Positions 1 through 7,715 of a stretch of 19,720 bases of DNA are shown here, piece after piece. Positions within the stretch are counted from its first letter, which is position 1, and every line of letters starts with the position of its first letter. Source of the DNA: an uncultured Bacteroidales bacterium (lineage in GTDB: Bacteria; Bacteroidota; Bacteroidia; Bacteroidales; Muribaculaceae); assembly GCA_947177325.1 (NCBI GenBank), contig CAMWUH010000011.1, positions 1-19,720 of the forward strand, in the 5' to 3' direction. Made by a program: the position numbers and the translations under genes. Below the pieces are notes generated by a model. That model was not told the DNA's origin. It made no database searches and was given only the letters and a program-made list of their open reading frames with translations.

Positions 1-1
1 C

Positions 2-445
2 TGCTACCCCGAGGTAATCACTACTCAACATTGGTCAAAAGACCGCCTGAGCGTCCATTTCGAGGCGATGATGCGCACGCGTCGCAACTATGAATGGAGT
101 GAACTGCAAGAACTGCTTTCTCAATCGCTCGGTCTTTACAGCGCCATTGAGGTAACTCCCGAGGAGGATGCCGCTCTACAGCAGGCCTACACCGACGTGG
201 TTAACCGTGTGGCAGTTGACCAAACCAACCTCTACTCTACTGTCAATCACTTCATTGCCGCCGCAGTCGACCTCCTTAACTCAAAGGCCGGCTATGGCTT
301 TACCTCATTCCGACACACAGGCAACCCTGTGCCGGTTATGGCTATAGGCAACGGAGCCGAAATATTCTCGTCGTGGAACAACAACATCCAGATTCCCGAA
401 AAGATATTCCAAATTCTCAATCTCCCCCACCCTAACGCCCGATAA
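2..445 (+). CDS. Alkaline phosphatase, C-terminal part (5' end outside window)
   Basis: The reading frame is open from base 2 to the TAA at 443-445, so 147 C-terminal residues are visible and the start lies upstream of the window. The last third contains FRHTGNPVPVMAIGNGAEIF (fragment residues 103-122). This matches the C-terminal signature of alkaline phosphatases, where the His of the H-T-G/A motif (here H105) binds a catalytic zinc, followed by a V-P-V-x-A-x-G strand. A stretch like NNxQIPEKIF follows, corresponding to the usual DNTDIP region. Alkaline phosphatases hydrolyse phosphate monoesters in the periplasm. The Ser nucleophile and the other metal ligands are not visible, so substrate and completeness cannot be judged. 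The internal ATG at 68 is not the start, because the frame continues upstream. The next gene on the same strand begins 106 bases downstream and may share its transcript. Confidence 0.8.
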   Translation, partial: CYPEVITTQHWSKDRLSVHFEAMMRTRRNYEWSELQELLSQSLGLYSAIEVTPEEDAALQQAYTDVVNRVAVDQTNLYSTVNHFIAAAVDLLNSKAGYGFTSFRHTGNPVPVMAIGNGAEIFSSWNNNIQIPEKIFQILNLPHPNAR

Positions 446-551
446 TCCATTTATCGCCGGGGCTGAACATTAACCCCCTGCACGGCGTTATCCATTAAGA
501 GCAGGTTTTGACGCCTCTCCCCTTTTCAATCGAAATTCATCACACTCAATT

Positions 552-1226
552 ATGAAATTTACGCTCAAATCATTGTTTTTTACACTTCTCGTAGCCGCCT
601 GTGGCGCCAATGCCAACGCAGCTGACGAGCTTGTCAATGTTGACCTCAACCAAATTGAAGTTGATATGGCAATGAATCCCGCTAACTACAATCAGCTGCT
701 CGACCGCTTTGTCAAAGCCGACACTACGCTGACCAATGCCGAAATGGCCTATCTCTATCTGGGCCAGGGGTTCTCTCCTCAATATGATCCCTATCAGGCT
801 TATCCCCTGCTGATGAATGCCTACGACTCTCAGGACTATGACACGGCAGCCTCTTTGGCTGAAGCCGTTGTCGATGAAAACCCGATGTCACTCGACTTGC
901 TCATCACGGCGCTTGTGGCCGCCACCCGCTCAGGCAACGTCGATATGTCCCTTCAGCTTCAGCCTCGCCTCAATCTCCTTGTTGACTGCATAGTTTCAAC
1001 CGGAAAGGGTACAAACGCAGCAGAGCCCTTCTATGTGGCTTCTACGGCCGACCTTCGCCAGTTCCTCCGCAACATTCTCGGTATAACCGATGTTGTAGAA
1101 ACCACCACCGTCGGTAACGGTGATGTCGAAGCCTGGAAAGTGCGCCTGCCCGACTCGGAGCGCGAGCATATACTTTACTTCAACAACTCGCTCGAGCATC
1201 GCTTCGACACCACCCATCGCAAATAA
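552..1226 (+). CDS. Exported DUF4919-like protein
   Basis: This is a 224-residue protein with a clear export signal: K2 and K6, then a hydrophobic stretch at about 7-17. The signal can be read two ways. VAAC at 14-17 would make a lipoprotein at C17, while ANA|AD at about 23/24 would be a signal peptidase I site. The mature part has a segment of the form NPANYNQLLDRF...DTTLTNAEMAYLYLGQGFSP followed by a YDPY element. I associate this with DUF4919, a family of Bacteroidales exported proteins of unknown function, and it is recalled from pattern, not from a search. Helical regions at about 80-150 could be TPR-like. No catalytic motif is evident. No Shine-Dalgarno or TAnnTTTG element is seen upstream, so it may be read through from the phosphatase. 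It ends in front of a repeat cluster and a terminator. Confidence 0.65.
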   Translation: MKFTLKSLFFTLLVAACGANANAADELVNVDLNQIEVDMAMNPANYNQLLDRFVKADTTLTNAEMAYLYLGQGFSPQYDPYQAYPLLMNAYDSQDYDTAASLAEAVVDENPMSLDLLITALVAATRSGNVDMSLQLQPRLNLLVDCIVSTGKGTNAAEPFYVASTADLRQFLRNILGITDVVETTTVGNGDVEAWKVRLPDSEREHILYFNNSLEHRFDTTHRK

Positions 1227-1246
1227 CCCCCCGAAGTAAAATCGGT

Positions 1247-1346
1247 GATACAATGATACACTGATACACGGTGGTGATACTGATACACCGGTGATACACT
1301 GATTTCAAGTATCGTGTCGTGTATCATGTATCATGTATCATGTATC
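1247..1346. repeat. GATAC / GTATC repeat cluster with opposed arms
   Basis: The left arm holds six GATAC copies, starting at 1247, 1255, 1263, 1276, 1282 and 1293, mostly within TGATACA(C). The right arm holds five copies of the reverse complement GTATC, at 1309, 1321, 1328, 1335 and 1342. The last four form an exact 7-base tandem TGTATCA. The arms are complementary, so the transcript or single strand could fold into a long imperfect hairpin with several registers. The cluster sits between convergent genes, directly before a Rho-independent terminator. The copies are too short and too irregular for CRISPR. Confidence 0.8.
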
Positions 1347-1375
1347 GTGTTTTTACGGCGGATAATGCAAAAATA

Positions 1376-1411
1376 AATCCCGCGGCCGGAGAGGTCGCGG
1401 GATTCTTTTTT
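1376..1411. terminator. Bidirectional Rho-independent terminator between DUF4919-like gene and pgi
   Basis: A perfect 9-base stem AATCCCGCG (1376-1384) / CGCGGGATT (1396-1404) extends inward by two G:C pairs and one G:U pair to leave a five-base GGAGA loop. The plus strand continues with CTTTTTT. The minus strand continues with TATTTTTGC, so both converging transcripts can end here. Confidence 0.9.
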
Positions 1412-1437
1412 ATAGTGACTATATACTGTCGGGTGAA

Positions 1438-2775
1438 TTAGAGGCGGGCTTTGATAGCTTTGGTTTGCTCTTCGTAGCCGGGCTTTTCGAGGAGAGCAAA
1501 CATGTTGCGTTTGTAGTCCTCAACGCCGGGTTGGTTGAAGGGGTTGACGTCGAGCATATAGCCTGAGATACCGCAGGCTTTCTCAAAGAAGTAGATGAGC
1601 TGGCCGAGATAGCGCTCGGTGAGAGCGGGAATAACGATTTGGAGGTTGGGTACGCCGCCGTCAACGTGGGCGATGCGGGTGCCGAGCTCAGCCATTTTGT
1701 TTACTTCGTCAACGCGCTTGCCGGCGATGTAGTTGAGGCCGTCGAGGTTAGCGTCGTCAGAGGGGATAACGAGGGTGTGGCGTTGTTGGGCAACAGAGAG
1801 CACTGTTTCGAAGATGGTGCGTTCGCCGTCTTGAATCCACTGACCCATAGAGTGGAGGTCGGTAGAGTTGTCGACAGCAGCGGGGAAGATACCTTTGTGG
1901 TCTTTGCCTTCGCTTTCGCCGTAGAGCTGTTTCCACCATTCGCCGAAGTAGTGGAGTTTGGGATTGTAGTTAACGAGGATTTCGATTTTTTTACCGGCTT
2001 GATAGAGGGCGTTGCGAGTGGCAGCGTAGAGGTAAGCGGGATTTTTGTCGTTGGCATCTTTGGTGGCATTTTCCATCTCGATTGCGCCGTTGATGAGGGC
2101 TTTGATGTCGTAGCCGGCTACGGCGATGGGGAGAAGGCCTACCGGGGTGAGCACTGAGAAGCGGCCGCCAACGTTGTCTTCGATAACGAAAGTTTTGTAG
2201 CCTTCTTCGGTTGCGAGTTGGCGGAGAGCGCCACGGGCTTTGTCGGTGATGGCTACGATGCGGCGAGAGGCTTCAGCCTTGCCAAGTTGCTTTTCGAGCT
2301 GCTCTTTAAGCATACGGAAAGCGATGGCGGGCTCTGTGGTTGTGCCTGATTTAGAGATTACGATGATGCCGAATTTCTTGTCGGCGAGGTATTGGGTAAG
2401 CTCGTAGAGATAATCTTCGCCGATGTTTTGGCCTGCGAAGAGCACTTTGGGAGTGCCGGGTTGGGGGATATAGGCATCAAAAGCGTTGTTGAGGGCTTCA
2501 ATAACGGCTTTAGCGCCGAGATAAGAGCCGCCGATACCGATTGCTACTACAACTTCGCAGTCGCGACGGAGAGCGTCGGCAGTGGCTTGAATGTCGTCGA
2601 GGAGTGAAGCGGGAGTTGAAGAGGGGAGGTTAACCCAGCCAAGGAAGTCGTTGCCGGCGCCGGTGCCGTTGTCAACTTTGGCGAGAGCTTCGGCAGCTTT
2701 GGTGTCGAGAGCTTTGATTTGGTCGGCAGAAACGGTGCCGAGCACATCTTTGATGTTGAGTGAAATTTTATCCAT
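1438..2775 (-). CDS. pgi: Glucose-6-phosphate isomerase
   Basis: This cytosolic enzyme interconverts glucose 6-phosphate and fructose 6-phosphate in glycolysis and gluconeogenesis. At 445 residues it is the short bacterial form, similar in length to Bacillus PGI. Visible features in order are AIGIGGSYLGAKA at 78-90, the SIS phosphate-binding loop SKSGTTTEPA at 141-150, PGI signature 1 (DNVGGRFSVLTPVG, 200-213), the catalytic base region YGESEGKDHKG with E287, STDLHSMGQ with H308, and signature 2 (FNQPGVEDYKRN, 413-424) with catalytic K422. All key residues are present. It is the last gene of the pheT-yebC-ribE-pgi run, 41 bases after ribE, and is followed by the bidirectional terminator. No promoter element was seen in its own short leader, so cotranscription is likely. 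The plus-strand frames inside it are codon shadows. Confidence 0.97.
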   Translation of the reverse strand: MDKISLNIKDVLGTVSADQIKALDTKAAEALAKVDNGTGAGNDFLGWVNLPSSTPASLLDDIQATADALRRDCEVVVAIGIGGSYLGAKAVIEALNNAFDAYIPQPGTPKVLFAGQNIGEDYLYELTQYLADKKFGIIVISKSGTTTEPAIAFRMLKEQLEKQLGKAEASRRIVAITDKARGALRQLATEEGYKTFVIEDNVGGRFSVLTPVGLLPIAVAGYDIKALINGAIEMENATKDANDKNPAYLYAATRNALYQAGKKIEILVNYNPKLHYFGEWWKQLYGESEGKDHKGIFPAAVDNSTDLHSMGQWIQDGERTIFETVLSVAQQRHTLVIPSDDANLDGLNYIAGKRVDEVNKMAELGTRIAHVDGGVPNLQIVIPALTERYLGQLIYFFEKACGISGYMLDVNPFNQPGVEDYKRNMFALLEKPGYEEQTKAIKARL

Positions 2776-2816
2776 AGTTAAGTTGCAAAGATTGTCGAAT
2801 TATTGAGGGATATGGC

Positions 2817-3431
2817 TCATTTGGAGGCAAATTCGGCCAAGCGGGCGAGATATTTGCCGATGATGTCAAATTCGATGTTTACTACCGAGCCTACTTTGAT
2901 TTCGTGGAAGTTGGTGTGATCGAAAGTGTAAGGGATGATGGCCACACGAAACGAGTCGCGTTCGGAATCACAAACGGTGAGCGAAACGCCGTTGACCGTT
3001 ACCGAGCCTTTCTCAACCGTCACATAGCCTTTGGCTGCCATTGCAGGGTCAAGTTGGTATTGAAATTTGAAGTAGCGGCTGCCGTCGCGGTCTTCGATGT
3101 CGACGCAGGTGGCTGTGGTGTCAACGTGGCCTTGAACGATATGTCCGTCGAGACGGCCGTTCATGAGCATAGAGCGCTCAAGGTTGACGGTCATGCCGGG
3201 CTCGAGCGAGCCGAGATTGCTGCGACGGAGAGTTTCGTCGATGGCTGTGACGCGATAGGTCATGTCCGGGCCAAGCTCAACCACAGTGAGGCACACACCG
3301 TTGTGGGCCACCGATTGATCGATATGGAGCTCGTCGGCGAAAGGAGCGCGCAAAGTCAGGTCAACGTTGCCGTTGGAGAGGCGGTTGATATTCACCACCG
3401 GGGCAGCTGCTTCAACTATTCCGGAAAACAT
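2817..3431 (-). CDS. ribE: Riboflavin synthase, alpha chain
   Basis: This enzyme dismutates two 6,7-dimethyl-8-ribityllumazine molecules into riboflavin and a pyrimidinedione, the final step of vitamin B2 synthesis, in the cytoplasm. The 204-residue length is normal. It begins with MFSGIVE, the usual N-terminus MFTGIVE of the family. It shows the expected internal duplication of two lumazine-binding barrels: repeat 1 has VAHNGVCLTVV at 41-51 and repeat 2 has VTVNGVSLTV at 144-153, with GHIVQGHVD at 96-104 between them. The C-terminal segment NIEFDIIGKYLARL is the typical trimerisation helix. No other riboflavin gene is in the window, so it is uncoupled from the rest of the pathway here. It lies 60 bases after yebC in a likely four-gene transcript. 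No FMN riboswitch-like leader is possible in that short gap. The symbol ribC is used for the same gene in some species. Confidence 0.95.
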   Translation of the reverse strand: MFSGIVEAAAPVVNINRLSNGNVDLTLRAPFADELHIDQSVAHNGVCLTVVELGPDMTYRVTAIDETLRRSNLGSLEPGMTVNLERSMLMNGRLDGHIVQGHVDTTATCVDIEDRDGSRYFKFQYQLDPAMAAKGYVTVEKGSVTVNGVSLTVCDSERDSFRVAIIPYTFDHTNFHEIKVGSVVNIEFDIIGKYLARLAEFASK

Positions 3432-3491
3432 AAGTAGGGAGGTTGGATTGAATTGACAGAATTGTTAAGAAAGAAACGGCGGGCGAAGGGA

Positions 3492-4226
3492 TTATTCTTC
3501 GTCAGAGTCATCTTCTTTCATGTTGTGGAAAACGTTTTGAACGTCTTCGTCCTCTTCGAGCTTTTCAAGAAGTTTGTCGAGGGTTACGCGCTGTTCGGCG
3601 GTTACCTCTTTGAGTTCGTGGGGGATACGTTCAAACTCGGCTGAAACGATTTCGAAGCCGTTGCTTTCAAGATATTTCTGAATGTTGGCAAACTCTTCGA
3701 AAGCGCCGTAGAGCACTACTTGGTCGTCTTCGTCGGGCTCGATTTCTTCAACGCCGTAGTCAATGAGTTCGAGTTCGAGGTCTTCGAGGCTGATGCCCTC
3801 TTTGAGTTTGATTTTAAACACACATTTGTGGTCGAAGAGGAAGGTGAGAGAGCCTTGAGTACCGAGGCTGCCGCCATGTTTGGTGAAATAAGAGCGTACG
3901 TTGGCCACGGTGCGGGTGTTGTTGTCGGTAGCAGCTTCAACGAAGATAGCGATGCCAAAGGGGCCGTAGCCTTCGTAGGTGATTTCTTTATAGTCGCTTG
4001 AGTCCTTTTCAGTAGCTTTTTTGATAGCGCGTTCAACGGTGTCTTTAGGCATATTGGCAGCCTTGGCGTTTTGCATCAATACGCGCAGACGGGGATTGGT
4101 GTCGGGGTCGGGACCGCCGGCTTTAGCGGCGATAGTGATTTCTTTACCAATGCGGGTAAATGTGCGCGACATGTTGCCCCAGCGTTTCAGTTTGCGTGCT
4201 TTGCGATATTCAAATGCTCTTCCCAT
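3492..4226 (-). CDS. yebC: YebC/PmpR (TACO1) family protein
   Basis: This is a 244-residue protein of the YebC/TACO1 family. Members have been described as transcriptional regulators (PmpR) and, more recently, as factors that help ribosomes through difficult sequences such as proline runs. The role here is by family only. The N-terminus MGRAFEYRKARKLKRWGNMS is the form I associate with Bacteroidales, replacing the usual MAGHSKWANIKHRK. It leads into the conserved FTRIGKEITIAAKAGGPDP and NPRLR block. The core YEGYGPFGIAIFVEA (about 104-118), the TDNNTRTVANVR segment and GSLGTQGSLTFLF are classical. The C-terminus is strongly acidic, ending EDDSDEE. It lies 69 bases after pheT on the same strand, which would link it to translation if the two are cotranscribed. 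Confidence 0.95.
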   Translation of the reverse strand: MGRAFEYRKARKLKRWGNMSRTFTRIGKEITIAAKAGGPDPDTNPRLRVLMQNAKAANMPKDTVERAIKKATEKDSSDYKEITYEGYGPFGIAIFVEAATDNNTRTVANVRSYFTKHGGSLGTQGSLTFLFDHKCVFKIKLKEGISLEDLELELIDYGVEEIEPDEDDQVVLYGAFEEFANIQKYLESNGFEIVSAEFERIPHELKEVTAEQRVTLDKLLEKLEEDEDVQNVFHNMKEDDSDEE

Positions 4227-4295
4227 AGGGGTTTGTGAATGTATTAAGTTAGAAGTTAATATTTATGATTTGCGAATAAAAGAGATAGCGGGCTA

Positions 4296-6767
4296 TTAGC
4301 GCAGCTCGGCGTTGAGTTGCTTTTTGAGATTGGTGATAACCTTGTTCATAACGGCTTCGATTTGCTTGTCCTGAAGGGTTTTCTCGTCGTCCTGCAATGT
4401 TAGCTTGATGGCATAGGATTTTTTGCCGGCGGGGAGGTTTTTCCCTTCATAAACATCGAAGAGTTCAACCTTTTTGAGTAACTTGCGCTCGCTTGAGCTG
4501 ACGATTTGCTCCACTTGGCTGAATTTGACGTCGGAGTCGAGCAGCAGCGAAAGGTCGCGCTCCACGGTCATTGTTTTGGGCAGAGGCGCGAAAGTTACTG
4601 TGCGACCGAGCGAGAGCTTCACAATGGTAAGCCAATCGAGCTCGGCGTAGTAGACGGGCTGTTCGATGTCGAATTTAGCGAGCTGACGGTTGCTTACGAT
4701 ACCCATTCTCCCTATCTGACGATTGCCGTTGCGGGCAGTGATTGTGAGCGAAGCGGCGAAGATGTCGTCGGCCGGAGCTTCGGTAATAACCAATTCGCGG
4801 GCAGAAATGCCGCAACGAGCCATCAGCAGGTCAACTACAGCGCGGAGGTCGTAGAAAGAAGCTTCTATGGCTTTACCGGTCCAGGATGCGCTGCGGCTGT
4901 GGCCGGTCATCCAAAGAGCCAGGCGAGAGCCTTCGCTATAGGGTGCGAGAGGTTTCTCAGCTGTTGATTCTGCTTCGGGATTGAAGAAGTAAACGTTGCC
5001 AAATTCATAGAAAGCCAGGTCGGCGGCTTTGCGGTTGATATTGTGGGCAAGCGATTCCAAGCCGCCGAAGAGCAAGGTTTGGCGCATAACGGCCAAGTCA
5101 GAACTCAAGGGGTTGAGCAATCTGACAGAGTGGCTTATAGGATAGGATTCCAACTCGGCATAGTAGCTTTCGGCTGAGAGGGAGTTGTTGAGGATTTCAT
5201 TGAAGCCTTGGCCGGTCAATTGCTCGGCGATAAGGCGACGGAGATCATCGGCCGCGTCGGTAAATGTTTTGTAAGAGAGCGACGATTTAACCTCATCTTT
5301 AAGCTCTACATTGTTATAGCCGTAGATGCGGAGGAGATCCTCAACCACGTCGCAGGGGCGCTGCACATCGACGCGATAGGTCGGGACCAAGAGGTCGATT
5401 TGGCCATCGCGACGGCCGGCGATTTCTATTTCGAGGGAGCGAAGAATTGCGTCGACATCGTCGTGGTCGATATGCTTGCCGATGAGACGGTCAACATAGT
5501 CGTAGCTCAGGCTGACGGGGTAAGGTTTCACCGGCTCGGGATATATGTCGACAATTTCACCGGCCACTTCGCCGCCGCAAAGTTCCTGAATCATCAGGGC
5601 GGCCAATTTGGCGAGATAGAGGGTGCCGTTGGGGTCACAACCACGCTCGTAGCGGAATGAGGCGTCGGTCGACAAGCCGTGGCGGCGAGCAGCCTTGCGT
5701 ATCATTGTCGGGTTGAAGTAGGCACTTTCGATAAACACTGATGTAGTTTGCTCGGTTACGCCCGACTCCAAGCCTCCGAATACGCCGGCCAGACACATAG
5801 GTCCTGTCGGGCTGCAAATCATCAAGTCGGCTGAATTGAGTTTGCGCTCAACGCCGTCGAGAGTTGTGAAGAGGGTGCCTTCGGGGCAAGTCTTGACAAT
5901 CACCTTGCCGTCGGCAATTTTGTCGGCATCGAAGGCGTGAAGCGGCTGGCCGAAGCCGTGGAGAATAAAGTTGGTGATATCGACAACGTTGTTAATTGGG
6001 CGAACACCGATAGTTGTCAAGGCATTGCGGAGCCATTCGGGGCTTTCGCCTACTTTGATGCCGCGGATAGTTACGCCGGTGTAGCGGGGGCAAGCTTTGT
6101 AATCGTCGACCTCAACGCTGACTGCACCATCTGGGCGGTCAACTTTGAAGGCATCGACCGACGGGCGGGTAAGTTTTTCGGCCTTGGCGTGACGGGCCAT
6201 CCAAGCGGCCACGTCGCGAGCTACGCCATAGTGTGACGCTGCGTCGATGCGGTTGGGAGTAAGGTCAACTTCCAGCACCCAGTCACTCTCGATATTGAAA
6301 AATTCGGCAGCGGGAGTGCCGGGAGCCACTTCGCGGTCAATGACTATGATGCCGTCGTGGGACGTTCCTACACCGATTTCGTCTTCGGCGCAAATCATGC
6401 CAAACGACTCAACGCCACGAATTTTAGATTTTTTTATTTGAAATTCTTTATCGCCGTCGTAGAGTTTTGTGCCGACGGTGGCAACGATAACCGTTTGGCC
6501 GGCTGCCACGTTGGGGGCACCGCAAACAATTTGAGTAGCTTGACCGTCGCCGAGGTCAACTGTTGTAACGTGGAGATGGTCGCTGTCGGGGTGAGCTTCG
6601 CAAGTAAGCACTTTACCTACCACGAGCCCCTTCAAGCCCCCTTTAATAGTTTCGACCTCTTCAACGGCGCCGGTTTCGAGGCCGATAGAGGTAAGCACGG
6701 CCGCCAATTCATCGGCGGTCATGTTGATGTCGAGATAGCGTTTAAGCCATTTGAGTGATATGTTCAT
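4296..6767 (-). CDS. pheT: Phenylalanine--tRNA ligase, beta subunit
   Basis: This is the beta chain of the alpha2-beta2 phenylalanyl-tRNA synthetase, 823 residues, a full-length bacterial type. Domains in order: an N-terminal MNISLKWLKRYLDI; an EMAP-like tRNA-binding OB fold (about 40-150, with GKVLTCEAHPDSDHLHV and CGAPNVAAGQ); the B3/B4 editing domain (about 210-390, with DITNFILHGFGQPLHAFD); the B5 domain (about 405-480, ending in a DVVEDLLRIYGYNN element); the catalytic-like core (LNPLSSDLAVMRQTLL); and the C-terminal anticodon-binding FDX-ACB domain (about 730-823, with FAPLPKTMTVERDLSLLLD). The alpha subunit gene pheS is not in the window, so the two genes are separated in this genome. 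It is the first gene of the minus-strand run pheT-yebC-ribE-pgi. It has its own promoter upstream and an untranslated leader of roughly 58 bases. Confidence 0.97.
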   Translation of the reverse strand: MNISLKWLKRYLDINMTADELAAVLTSIGLETGAVEEVETIKGGLKGLVVGKVLTCEAHPDSDHLHVTTVDLGDGQATQIVCGAPNVAAGQTVIVATVGTKLYDGDKEFQIKKSKIRGVESFGMICAEDEIGVGTSHDGIIVIDREVAPGTPAAEFFNIESDWVLEVDLTPNRIDAASHYGVARDVAAWMARHAKAEKLTRPSVDAFKVDRPDGAVSVEVDDYKACPRYTGVTIRGIKVGESPEWLRNALTTIGVRPINNVVDITNFILHGFGQPLHAFDADKIADGKVIVKTCPEGTLFTTLDGVERKLNSADLMICSPTGPMCLAGVFGGLESGVTEQTTSVFIESAYFNPTMIRKAARRHGLSTDASFRYERGCDPNGTLYLAKLAALMIQELCGGEVAGEIVDIYPEPVKPYPVSLSYDYVDRLIGKHIDHDDVDAILRSLEIEIAGRRDGQIDLLVPTYRVDVQRPCDVVEDLLRIYGYNNVELKDEVKSSLSYKTFTDAADDLRRLIAEQLTGQGFNEILNNSLSAESYYAELESYPISHSVRLLNPLSSDLAVMRQTLLFGGLESLAHNINRKAADLAFYEFGNVYFFNPEAESTAEKPLAPYSEGSRLALWMTGHSRSASWTGKAIEASFYDLRAVVDLLMARCGISARELVITEAPADDIFAASLTITARNGNRQIGRMGIVSNRQLAKFDIEQPVYYAELDWLTIVKLSLGRTVTFAPLPKTMTVERDLSLLLDSDVKFSQVEQIVSSSERKLLKKVELFDVYEGKNLPAGKKSYAIKLTLQDDEKTLQDKQIEAVMNKVITNLKKQLNAELR

Positions 6768-6832
6768 TGCTGAAATATAGCTATTTAGCGTAGTTTTAAC
6801 GCTTAATTTGTTTTGACTTTACAATTAAAGTG

Positions 6833-6863
6833 CAAATATAGCAATTTTTTTCAGCTTTATCAG
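6833..6863 (-). promoter_or_regulatory. Promoter of the pheT operon (Bacteroidota type)
   Basis: The minus strand reads TATATTTG at 6840-6833, an exact TAnnTTTG -7 element. The triplet exactly 20 bases upstream is CTG, one mismatch from the usual TTG -33 element. Transcription would begin near 6826. The -7 element lies inside AAATTGCTATATTTGC (6832-6847), which is repeated exactly at the promoter of the LRR protein gene at 14156-14171. Confidence 0.65.
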
Positions 6864-6894
6864 CCTGTCAACCCAATTTTTTGCTCTCAGGTCA

Positions 6895-7332
6895 TTATGA
6901 GTTTTCTTTGATGGCTTTGGAGAGAGTTCGGGGAATCATGATGGAGGTAAACACCTGGAGAACACCGCCGGCGAGAGTGAATGCAAGCCAGTCGCGCGAG
7001 GAATCTGAACTGTAGAAGAGGAAGAAGGTGGCTACGCAGAAAAACAATGCGCTCCATGTTTCGATGCGGTAGAGGCGTTTGACGCGCAATATCTGCCCCG
7101 TGTATCGGTTCATGATGCGCGCAACGAGCAGCATCAGCGCCCCGGCTCCGAAAATGTATTTATAATAGGGGGGCAAGGAGGTGTAGCTTTGATTTGAAGC
7201 GAAAAAAATCGGTATCAACGCTCCCGCCACCAAGCCTAAAAGGCCTATGGTTGACAACACTGTGACCGGGGTAGATGGCTGTTGACCAACGATTTCATCG
7301 GGGGTCAGTTTTCTTTCTTTATCTTTTGCCAT
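6895..7332 (-). CDS. Small four-helix membrane protein of unknown function
   Basis: This is a 145-residue protein with a charged cytoplasmic-looking N-terminus (MAKDKERKLTPDEIV) and four probable membrane helices at about 24-44, 56-72, 92-107 and 114-134. Between helices 2 and 3 is a basic segment RIMNRYTGQILRVKRLYRIE. The tail is charged. I do not recognise a named domain, and no catalytic motif is visible. It starts 13 bases after the stop of the DivIC/FtsB-like gene on the same strand, so the two are almost certainly cotranscribed. That makes an envelope or cell-division role plausible, but only by context. No terminator hairpin with a T tract is seen after its stop; the next minus-strand element is the pheT promoter. 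Confidence 0.75.
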   Translation of the reverse strand: MAKDKERKLTPDEIVGQQPSTPVTVLSTIGLLGLVAGALIPIFFASNQSYTSLPPYYKYIFGAGALMLLVARIMNRYTGQILRVKRLYRIETWSALFFCVATFFLFYSSDSSRDWLAFTLAGGVLQVFTSIMIPRTLSKAIKENS

Positions 7333-7345
7333 AGCTTTAGATTGA

Positions 7346-7636
7346 TTATTCCATTATATAAACGTCTTCATTGGGGCGCTGCATGTGGTATTGCTCACGC
7401 ACGATGCGCTCCATCTCTTCGGGCGATACCTGCAGGCGGCGGTTGAGCTCGCGATAGCGCTCAATGGTGTCGTTGCAATCTTTTATTTCATATTGCAAAC
7501 GCCTGATTTCGGTTTTAAGTTCGGCTTGATGACTCACGGAGTTTTCGTTGAAAAACAAAATATAAGCCACCGCAGCAACTATTGCGATGAAGAAAATAGA
7601 GATATATCGGCGACACCAATTTATAAAGCGCTTCAT
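7346..7636 (-). CDS. Septum formation initiator (FtsB/DivIC family) protein
   Basis: This is a 96-residue bitopic membrane protein. A short basic N-terminus (MKRFINWCRR) precedes one hydrophobic helix at about 11-29 (ISIFFIAIVAAVAYILFF). A coiled coil of about 35-70 follows (AELKTEIRRLQYEIKD...IERYRELNRRL), then a short tail with the family-typical MERIVREQYHMQRPNEDVY segment. This is the architecture of FtsB/DivIC, which joins FtsL and FtsQ/DivIB in the divisome. The pattern EExExxxREqYxMxxxxExVY is characteristic of Bacteroidota members. It lies downstream of a small lipoprotein (79-base gap) and immediately upstream of a four-helix membrane protein. No TAnnTTTG element is seen directly before it. 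Confidence 0.88.
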   Translation of the reverse strand: MKRFINWCRRYISIFFIAIVAAVAYILFFNENSVSHQAELKTEIRRLQYEIKDCNDTIERYRELNRRLQVSPEEMERIVREQYHMQRPNEDVYIME

Positions 7637-7715
7637 GGAGTTGTCAGTGTGGGGAGTGTGGAATTTAAATTTGGAGAAAGCAGATGAGGTTAGACGTGCC
7701 GGTGACGGATTTGGA

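Noticed and set aside
455..487. Possible hairpin CGCCG...CGGCG between the phosphatase and the DUF4919-like gene
   Set aside because: The stem is interrupted by an internal loop and no T tract follows, so I do not call it a terminator.
1247..1346. GATAC/GTATC cluster as a CRISPR array
   Set aside because: The units are 5-7 bases with 1-8 base gaps and face both ways, so there are no direct repeats of about 30 bases with unique spacers, and no cas genes.
1639..2157. Plus-strand open frame of 172 codons antisense to pgi
   Set aside because: It lies fully inside pgi, whose motifs are complete. The translation is a biased Val/Glu/Phe-rich shadow without any domain or promoter.
2904..3437. Plus-strand open frame of 177 codons antisense to ribE
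   Set aside because: Riboflavin synthase is intact on the other strand; the antisense product shows no recognisable motif.
6768..6826. Attenuator or T-box in the pheT leader
   Set aside because: The roughly 58-base leader contains only small hairpins of about five pairs, no Phe-rich leader peptide and no T-box-like sequence.
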